Assembly (NCBI GenBank): GCA_030141605.1 | Contig: JAQGDQ010000837.1 | Coordinates: 32,501 to 85,000 of the forward strand | DNA: 52,500 nt | Source of the DNA: Tubiluchus corallicola | Lineage: Eukaryota; Priapulida; Priapulimorpha; Priapulimorphida; Tubiluchidae | Reading direction: 5' to 3' | Shown here: piece by piece, positions 47,401 through 52,500 of the stretch | Numbering within the stretch: position 1 is the stretch's first letter | Layout of the letters: every line of letters begins with the position of its first letter | Made by a program: the position numbers and the translations under genes | The notes under the pieces: generated by a model | Databases searched by the model: none | Told to the model about the DNA's origin: nothing | The model's input: the letters and a program-made list of their open reading frames with translations, nothing else

Positions 47401-50400
47401 AGAGTGGCAGTCATTAAGCATAGAATGGCAGTCATTAAGCATAGAATGGCAGTCATTAAGCGTAGAATGGCAGTCATTAAGCATAGAATGGCAGTCATTA
47501 AGCATAGAATGGCAGTCATTAAGCATAGAGTGGCAGTCATTAAGCATAGAATGGCAGTCATTAAGCATAGAGTGGCAGTCATTAAGCATAGAATGGCAGT
47601 CATTAAGCATAGAATGGCAGTCATTAAGCATAGAATGGCAGTCATTAAGCATAGAGTGGCAGTCATTAAGCATAGAATGACAGTCATTAAGCATAGAATG
47701 GCAGTCATTAAGCATAGAATGGCAGTCATTAAGCATAGAATGGCAGTCATTAAGCATAGAGTGGCAGTCATTAAGCATAGAATGGCAGTCATTAAGCATA
47801 GAATGGCAGTCATTAAGCATAGAATGGCAGTCATTAAGCATAGAGTGGCAGTCATTAAGCATAGAATGGCAGTCATTAAGCATAGAATGGCAGTCATTAA
47901 GCATAGAATGGCAGTCATTAAGCATAGAGTGGCAGTCATTAAGCATAGAATGGCAGTCATTAAGCATAGAATGGCAGTCGTTAAGCATAGAATGATATTT
48001 TTAAATTGAGTGCCTTGTTTGCTGTTGCTTCTGTAATGTAAATGAAATACGTACAAAATGTACGAAAATGTTTGTTGTTGTTTTAGGAGGCGGCCAGAAA
48101 ACGGACGTTTGAAGTGATTGTAGTGGAGTGCGCACCATTCTGTCATGTAAGATTATATTTATGTGCTTGCCTAGCAAAATCGTCCATAAGTTGGCAATTA
48201 ACCTTTCTAGTTATTCACACATCCTGAACCTCCATTTCATGAGGATCATTTTGATACCAAGTTCATCACTCTATGTTATTTCTAAGCTAAGATAATCCAC
48301 GTTGAAGTTGAGGTGCAGGCTGTGCACTGAAAAACATAATCTTGAGAAAACCACTGTTAAAGTCAGCCATTGTTTTTTGTCTCATTTCTACAAAACACTT
48401 AGCAACAGCACAAATGTTGGTTGCTACGGACTTTAAAAGAACACATTGTGGTTATGTTTAAATCCAGTAGATGGCTCTTTCAGATTAAGTTCTGGGCTTG
48501 GCAACAGAAAAAACTAGAAGCAAAATCACTGTTTCCACGAGCGACTATCGGAGTTTGAAAATACAAGTTTTTTACAATTGCAGTACTAGCTTCTAACATG
48601 AAAAATGGATACCGGGTTATGATATTAGATTTTCAGATTAGACATTCTACATTGAAGCATCATAACTTAGTTTTAAGTATGCCGACTTATGGACGGTTTT
48701 GGTTTGCAAGCACACATTTGGTGGTTCCATAGCAAAATTTTAAAGCACAAGAATTTTCATGGATGGCTAGGCTGTCATACATGTTTGTACTGCAAATGTT
48801 CGTCTACTCTAGAGGCTTTCCTGTTCCTAGGTTTTAGCAGACGTGTTTCTGCAATGTAAATATGCTGGCTAAATAATAATAGGATTACACAGATTAGTGT
48901 TGAATTGTTGAACTATGATTTGCTGCACCTCTTTCATACAGTAAGTCCTCGCTTAACGACACCCCGTTTAGTGACGTTTCGTTTTAACGATGCTGAACAC
49001 TTGACAGTAAGTGCTCGCTTAACAACACCCAGTTTAGCGACGTTTTGTTTTAATGACGCTGATCACTTGACAGTAAGTCCTCGCTTAACGACACCCCGTT
49101 TAGCGACGTTTCATTTTAATGACGCTGAATATTTGACAGTAAGTCCTCGCTTAACGACACCCCGTTTAGCGATGTTTCGTTTTAATGATGCTGAACACAT
49201 GACAGTAAGTCCTCGCTTAACGACACCCCGTTTAGCGACTTTTCGTTTTAACGACGAAGAACATTTGACACTTTTTCACTTAAGGAAGAACGTTTCATTT
49301 TAACGACATTTTTTTACTTTGCTGAAAGCCAGATTTCATTTATCAACAATTTCTTTACTTTGTTTGACACATTAAAATGGCACATATTGCATTATTCTGT
49401 TTTAAAAGTGCATTAGTAACACAAACAGTGCAATTATTATACATGTCTTTGCTTCCCGACTGACTACTATACTAGCTGCCGTTTCTATCAAGCTAGACCA
49501 GTGAACAAACTTTGTGAACAAGCACTTCTACCTGCAACCTGTTACTATAGCAACCAGACAACGTTGTAGTAAATGATACAGTGCTCTGGCATGGTAAAAT
49601 TTCCAAGGTCGCCTCATGCAGCTCTTGGCTTTGACTCTGCAGTGTTTATTGTTTAATGGCTGCCTCGGCTTAAACCTTAATGAAAGAGAAACTGCTAGCT
49701 AGGTACATTTTGGTAGGAAAGATAGATGGTTTCAAGCAATTAGAAATAAATTAATTAGTAGAAACCTTAAAGAAACTCTTAAAAAGTTTAATTTATATGA
49801 TTTAAGCAGCTTTGATTTTTGCCTCTGAAACGTATCAATTCTTTTACATTACTTTCTATGGAAGTTTTGGTTTCGTTTAACAACGTTTCACTTAACGTCG
49901 AGTTTTGCTGGAACACATTAGCGTCGTTAAAGGAAGAACCAACCCTTGAACAACATTTATTGCATTTTAATGTTACAATTAAAAGTATTGAAATCACCAC
50001 ACAGAAAATGCGCATAGAATGCTTTGCTTACAAATGTAAAAGAAATTTAAATATTTTTTATCTCCTGCGAAGCGAACGTTGATGCTGGCATTCCAAAAAA
50101 ATAACGTAAGCTGATGACTGCTGTGCAGTGTGAATGCTGTGAAGGCAAGCTGTGATGAAGGTACACATTGAGAAATTTCTGCAGTTTGCTTAGAAGTTCA
50201 GTTATTCTAGCGTTGTATTTAACTGTGTCTATCTAGAAATTAGTCATTCGATCAATTGCTGAAACTTTCTAATATTTTTCTCAAATATTAAAATAAGCTC
50301 AACTTCCCGAGAGACTTTGCGTTTACTTTAAAAGACAAGAAAAGGGGCCCATGAAGTAGGTTTCAGAAAAATCGCCTTAAAAAATTATACTACTTTATAG

Positions 50401-51273
50401 CAATTTTATGCACATATCGTATTCGCTTGGAAAAGAATTTTCATTTGTTTTCATTTGAAATCTCCCGCAATACTGTTCCTACGGCGTCATTACATGACGT
50501 CACTACGCAAACGTAAATCAGGGGAAGAAAAGGAAATGTTAAATTGTGACCCAAAAAACTTTCCGTGCAAATCTATATTACTTAGCATTTCACTTACCTG
50601 CTTGAAAGATGTAGGCAACTGGAAAAGAAAATTATTAATTATTTAAAATGTTTTCACCAATTGATAAAATTTCATTGACTCACCCTCCAGGGTGCGCCAC
50701 TCACTAACCAAAAAATGTATTTTTAATCTTATTGACAAGATACAGTAATTTAAAATTTTACCTAATCAGTAATATGTAATCTACGAATGCTCTGATTATT
50801 TCTTCAAACTTTACACAATGTTATCTAAACTTATTTCAAACGACCAACCATTAAAATGGCTGCACCTAACGGTCATCGTGGGAGTTTAAATTTACACGCT
50901 TTAAACAGCATTACTGTCAAGGCAAGCCCTATATGCAAAGAGGCAGTATGTGAGTGGTATAAAATTTCCTGACAAATTTTTAAGGTTTATGTTAGTGTAA
51001 TGTTTGCTTGTGCTTTAAGCGAGCACTTACTGTATTTTCAGCAGTTTGTTACGAATGCAGTATTTTTGCAGTATTTTACGAGTGTTATCACTTCTATATC
51101 TGCATTACTGATAATTTCGTTTTTTTGTTGGTTTTGCAGGGCCAGGAGATGGCCAAAAATTTGGCAAATGCAAACATCGCGACGACGCTCATCACGGATG
51201 CGGCCATCTTTGCCATCATGTCTCGGGTTAATAAAGTTATCATCGGCACCCACACCGTTATGGCAAATGGCGG
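38403..51273 (+). CDS. EIF2B2: eIF2B beta gene, exons 1-10, 3' end off-window
   Basis: Role (family knowledge): eIF2B beta is one of three regulatory subunits (alpha, beta, delta) of the decameric GDP-GTP exchange factor for translation initiation factor eIF2. They form the core that senses eIF2 phosphorylated on its alpha subunit in the integrated stress response. Seen: ten exons, all with GT-AG borders and matching phase, encode 247 codons plus 2 nt from ATG 38403. Conserved blocks are [92 protein letters not shown] and [20 protein letters not shown]. Human EIF2B2 has 351 residues; the last third, after ANGG, lies right of the window. The gene is divergent from rabaptin. Confidence 0.97.
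38489..39248. other. EIF2B2 intron 1, first part, no feature
   Basis: AT-rich, no shared repeat recognised. Confidence 0.4.
39254..39532. repeat. 93-bp tandem triplication inside the LTR
   Basis: Three copies of a unit starting TGTTGTGTTTTGTTTCTCTC with the AATAAA complement (TTTATT) near the end; a few substitutions between copies. The third copy ends with CCACAACA, like the LTR terminus. Confidence 0.9.
39677..39683 (-). promoter_or_regulatory. TATA box of the LTR
   Basis: TATAAGG on the minus strand just downstream of the heat-shock elements; the start site is expected near 39650. Confidence 0.5.
39695..39728 (-). promoter_or_regulatory. Heat-shock element cluster
   Basis: Seven perfect nGAAn pentamers in alternating orientation: AGAAG CTTCT AGAAG TTTCG, then GTTCC AGAAC ATTCT overlapping by one base. 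The consensus HSF site needs three. More GAAC/TTCT pairs follow to 39790. TATAAGG lies 11 bp away. Confidence 0.7.
39857..39943 (+). CDS. EIF2B2: EIF2B2 exon 2
   Basis: Acceptor TTTATTTCAG, donor GTAATG. It has 1 nt, 28 codons and 2 nt. [17 protein letters not shown] matches LGLLRQIITDHRWSNAG. The upstream solo LTR ends 43 nt before the acceptor AG. Confidence 0.96.
39944..40784. other. EIF2B2 intron 2, no feature
   Basis: AT-rich, no repeat or exon recognised. Confidence 0.4.
40785..41258 (-). mobile_element. hAT MITE family A, copy 2, with target duplication
   Basis: CAGGGGTGTGCAAA...TTTGCACACCCCTG, flanked by the perfect 8-bp duplication GCCTAGAC (40777-40784 and 41259-41266). 474 bp, the reverse complement of 30309-30789. 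Confidence 0.95.
41412..41500 (+). CDS. EIF2B2: EIF2B2 exon 3
   Basis: Acceptor TTTATTTAG, donor GTAAGC. It has 1 nt, 29 codons and 1 nt. [20 protein letters not shown] matches [20 protein letters not shown]. Confidence 0.97.
41705..41945 (+). repeat. Dispersed repeat family E, 5' part
   Basis: TCTATACATCAAACGAAAGG to GGATAGATAGCCCGTTCAGC, collinear with 16665-16895; lies in EIF2B2 intron 3. Confidence 0.75.
42164..42194 (+). CDS. EIF2B2: EIF2B2 exon 4, 31-nt microexon
   Basis: Acceptor TCTGTTTCAG, donor GTATGT. It has 2 nt, 9 codons and 2 nt: [11 protein letters not shown] matches VLKIIREEYGR. Too short for an open-frame scan. Confidence 0.96.
42300..42840 (-). pseudogene. Non-LTR retrotransposon fragment, post-RT region
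   Basis: Minus-strand translation gives [30 protein letters not shown] and [18 protein letters not shown], the pattern (ETW-LT, LR-I-W, RRLR-LGH-R) that follows the reverse transcriptase core in LINE-type elements. Stops and frame changes interrupt it. In EIF2B2 intron 4, antisense to the gene. Confidence 0.75.
42856..42904 (+). CDS. EIF2B2: EIF2B2 exon 5
   Basis: Acceptor TGCTTGTAG, donor GTGAGT. It has 1 nt plus 16 codons. [16 protein letters not shown] corresponds to the variable linker LHGRSDESDQQESLH of human EIF2B2. Exits phase 0. Confidence 0.9.
43010..43600 (+). repeat. Dispersed repeat family G, copy 1
   Basis: Collinear with 48165-48725 over several hundred bases (AAAATCGTCCATAAGTTGGC, CATTTCAGGAGGATCATTTT, AATCCAGTAGATGGCTCT, GCCGACTTATGGACAG). 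Class unknown; no terminal repeats found. Confidence 0.8.
43852..44369 (-). mobile_element. hAT-like MITE family B, copy 2
   Basis: CAGGGATGAGAAT...ATTCTCATCCCTG; the interior is the reverse complement of 7418-7878, with extra sequence (GGGGGCTCCCTTGAACCCCA region). No clear target duplication. Ends 48 nt upstream of EIF2B2 exon 6. Confidence 0.8.
44418..44477 (+). CDS. EIF2B2: EIF2B2 exon 6
   Basis: Acceptor is a long C/T tract ending TTTTTTTTAG, donor GTGAGG; 20 codons, [20 protein letters not shown], aligned with [20 protein letters not shown]. A TIR element ends 48 nt upstream. Confidence 0.9.
44590..44765 (+). repeat. Dispersed repeat family H, partial copy
   Basis: ACTGTCGACACAAGC, GCAAAAAGGCAGTATGTAAG and GTGGTATAAAATTTC match 50905-50975. 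AATGTGCGCTTGCTGT is locally duplicated. Confidence 0.6.
45000..45925. repeat. 55-bp array of a hAT-type end
   Basis: About 16 copies of AAGCCAGTGGTTCCTAACCT, GGGGTACAAGTACACCC, TTGGGGTACGAAACAGCT, some shortened. CAGTGGTTCCTAACC followed by GGGGTAC is the style of many hAT termini, suggesting an expanded transposon end. In EIF2B2 intron 6. Confidence 0.88.
46111..46160 (+). CDS. EIF2B2: EIF2B2 exon 7
   Basis: Acceptor ACGTTGCAG, donor GTACGT. It has 16 codons plus 2 nt. [16 protein letters not shown] matches SNIIEAINELLVELEG. Repeat sequence starts only 10 nt beyond the exon end. Confidence 0.97.
46171..46200 (+). repeat. TIR fragment next to exon 7 donor
   Basis: TTAAAGGAAAACCGGACTAA starts 10 nt after the exon end and matches the left end of 46488-47041; no matching inverted end nearby. 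Confidence 0.55.
46488..47041. mobile_element. TIR element, TAAAGGAAAACCGGATGATTGT ends
   Basis: The left end TAAAGGAAAACCGGATGA and the right end (reverse complement) TTAAAGGAAGGCCGGACGAT form imperfect inverted repeats of about 22 bp. 554 bp, non-coding, in EIF2B2 intron 7; it ends 86 nt before exon 8. Confidence 0.7.
47128..47224 (+). CDS. EIF2B2: EIF2B2 exon 8
   Basis: Acceptor TTATTTGCAG, donor GTATTC. It has 1 nt plus 32 codons. [20 protein letters not shown] is almost identical to [20 protein letters not shown]. Confidence 0.98.
47385..47996. repeat. 21-bp minisatellite, ~29 units
   Basis: CATTAAGCATAGAATGGCAG plus T, very uniform; variants are mostly AATGG/AGTGG. Frames of 200-278 codons on both strands are artefacts. 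In EIF2B2 intron 8. Confidence 0.95.
48087..48146 (+). CDS. EIF2B2: EIF2B2 exon 9
   Basis: Acceptor TTGTTTTAG, donor GTAAGA; 20 codons, [20 protein letters not shown], versus [20 protein letters not shown]. It includes the Glu of VECAPF; the equivalent human residue (Glu213) is, from memory, a known leukoencephalopathy site. Confidence 0.98.
48165..48725 (+). repeat. Dispersed repeat family G, copy 2
   Basis: Starts 19 nt after EIF2B2 exon 9 and follows copy 1 (43010-43600) with small gaps. Confidence 0.8.
48940..49420 (-). mobile_element. CTTAACGAC transposon family J, reverse copy with 66-bp units
   Basis: TA then CAGTAAGTCCTCGCTTAACG at the left end, five 66-bp units of the same sequence as 11876-12869 (inverted), then TTTTTTTACTTTGCTGAAAG and ATTGCATTATTCTGTTTTAA, the inverted equivalent of 10380-10450 and 9860-9890. 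Confidence 0.7.
49430..49800. other. EIF2B2 intron 9, no feature
   Basis: No repeat or exon recognised. Confidence 0.4.
49805..49945 (-). repeat. Dispersed repeat family K, copy 2
   Basis: Reverse complement of 9280-9455 (CTCTGAAACGTATCAATTCT, TTTGCTGGAAC). Confidence 0.6.
50310..50530 (+). repeat. Relative of the 1490-2005 element
   Basis: AAAAGACAAGAAAAGG, TTTGTTTTCATTT and CTCCCGC...GACGTCAC follow 1540-1730 in order with much drift. Confidence 0.5.
50780..50990 (+). repeat. Dispersed repeat family H, copy 2
   Basis: Collinear with 29545-29765: CTACGAATGCTCTG, TTAAAATGGCTGC, ACAGCATTACTG. Confidence 0.65.
51140..51273 (+). CDS. EIF2B2: EIF2B2 exon 10
   Basis: Acceptor GGTTTTGCAG, donor GTCAGT (unusual C at +3). 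It has 44 codons plus 2 nt. [20 protein letters not shown] matches [20 protein letters not shown]. The next exon (human LRAVTGTHTLALAAKH) is outside the window. Confidence 0.97.
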
Positions 51274-51364
51274 GTCAGTAGCTGTCTTCCTTTAGCTTCT
51301 TTTACATGTTTCTTTCTGTAAATTAATTTTTTTTATGAATATACTTTTTTTACGCACAATTTAT

Positions 51365-51645
51365 TTAACCCTTTCAGTCGCAAATTATTTTTTTAATAAG
51401 AAAAAATTTTTTGGTTTGGTACTTTTGTTCAGTATGTCCATCTTGTTTACACATAATAATTTTTTTTTCTACCTGTGCCTGCGTGCTAAATATAGCCTGT
51501 ATCCCACGGGATACATTAGGATTCAATGGAAGCATCAAATGTGCTTCATTTTGCAACTGCTGATAATTTTTTAAAGTATTTAAGACATTTAGTATTCATG
51601 CTATGCTGATCTGTACAAAGTCGTCTCTAAAGTACTGTACGCTAA
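51365..51645 (-). repeat. piggyBac-like MITE, partial copy
   Basis: TTAACCCTTTCAGTC start, then the reverse complement of 27560-27800, ending near CGTCTCTAAAGTACTGTAC; the other terminus is missing. Confidence 0.7.
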
Positions 51646-51739
51646 ATAGTCGTTAGTACTAATGTTGTCTGTTAAATGAGAGACGGTAAATAACTCTTGG
51701 ATGTTCGCGCATTACTGATTATAAGTGTGGTAGAAATTG

Positions 51740-52500
51740 GTTCATTTATTACGTAGAATTTGGTTCCTTTATTACGTACAATTTGGTTCATTTATCATGT
51801 AGAATTTGGTTCATTTATCATGTAGAATTTAGTTCATTTATTACATAGGATATGGTTCATTTATTGCGTAGAATTTGGTTAATTTATTACGTAGAATTTG
51901 GTTCATTTATTACGTAGAATTTGGTTCATTTATCATGTAGAATTTAGTTCATTTATTACATAGGATATGGTTCATTTATTGCGTAGAATTTGGTTAATTT
52001 ATTACGTAGAATTTGGTTGATTTATCATGTAGAATTTGGTTGATTTATTACGTAGAATATGGTTCATTTATTACATAGAATATGGTTCATTTATTATGTA
52101 GAATTTGGTTCATTTATTATGTAGAATTTAGTTCATTTATTACGTAGAATATGGTTCATTTATTACGTAGAATATGGTTCATTTATTATGTAGAATATGG
52201 TTCATTTATTACGTAGAATTTGGTTCATTTATTACGTAGAATATGGTTCATTTATTATGTAGAATTTGGTTCATTTATTGCGTAGAATTTGGTTCATGTA
52301 TTACGTAGTATTTGGTTCATTTATTACGTAGAATTTGGTTCATTTATTACGTAGAATATGGTTCATTTATTACGTAGAATATGGTTCATTTATTATGTAG
52401 AATATGGTTCATTTATTACGTAGAATTTGGTTCATTTATTACGTAGAATTTGGTTCATTTATTACGTAGAATTTGGATCATGTATTATGTAGAATTTGGT
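51740..52500. repeat. 23-bp minisatellite running off the window
   Basis: About 33 copies of TTTATTACGTAGAATTTGGT plus TCA with many one-base variants, in EIF2B2 intron 10. Confidence 0.93.

Noticed and set aside
47310-48146. A 278-codon frame (CLMTAI repeats) and partners
   Set aside because: 21-bp array; EIF2B2 exon 9 on the other strand overlaps its end and is the real gene.

Overview
The window is nuclear DNA of an animal, most likely an invertebrate. It carries two interrupted protein-coding genes with GT-AG introns, a 5S-rRNA-headed SINE, many small DNA-transposon derivatives and a very high load of minisatellites. I cannot name the species. Almost all information lies in 30 short coding exons, found by translating both strands, matching conserved blocks of two protein families from memory, and checking that splice signals and codon phase agree at every junction.

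Layout. (1) Minus strand, 33.9 kb down to 1.2 kb: 20 exons of a rabaptin (RABEP1-like) gene, coding for about 771 residues. The first coding exon (about 25 residues) was not found, and the C-terminal Rab5-binding end lies beyond base 1. (2) Plus strand, 38.4 kb to 51.3 kb: the first 10 exons of EIF2B2 (eIF2B beta), 247 codons plus 2 nt from the start codon to about two thirds of the protein; the rest lies beyond the right edge. The two genes are divergent. About 4.5 kb separates their nearest known exons, so they may share a promoter region near 34-38.4 kb.

The remainder is intron or intergenic DNA packed with repeats: pogo/Tigger-like, hAT-like and piggyBac-like MITEs (several with clear terminal inverted repeats and target-site duplications), two 5S-headed SINEs, a solo LTR, two fragments of non-LTR retrotransposons, several unnamed dispersed families, a 0.7 kb GA/G low-complexity block and about 20 tandem arrays with units of 14 to 113 bp. 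Many long open frames are side-effects of arrays whose unit is a multiple of three; they are not genes.

Main observations. First, four of the 20 rabaptin exons end inside a minisatellite that has copied the exon end together with its 5' splice site (units of about 23, 51, 49 and 29 bp), so each true donor is followed by tens of decoy donors; in the 49-bp array every unit also carries an acceptor-like site. Second, a solo LTR in EIF2B2 intron 1 carries seven heat-shock pentamers next to a TATA box and points toward the rabaptin gene. Third, other arrays are expansions inside MITE copies, and repeats come within about 10-20 nt of several splice sites.

Functional context: rabaptin is a coiled-coil Rab5/Rab4 effector of early endosomes that binds Rabex-5 and GGA/AP-1 ear domains. 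eIF2B beta is a regulatory subunit of the exchange factor for eIF2. No functional link between the two is implied beyond being neighbours.
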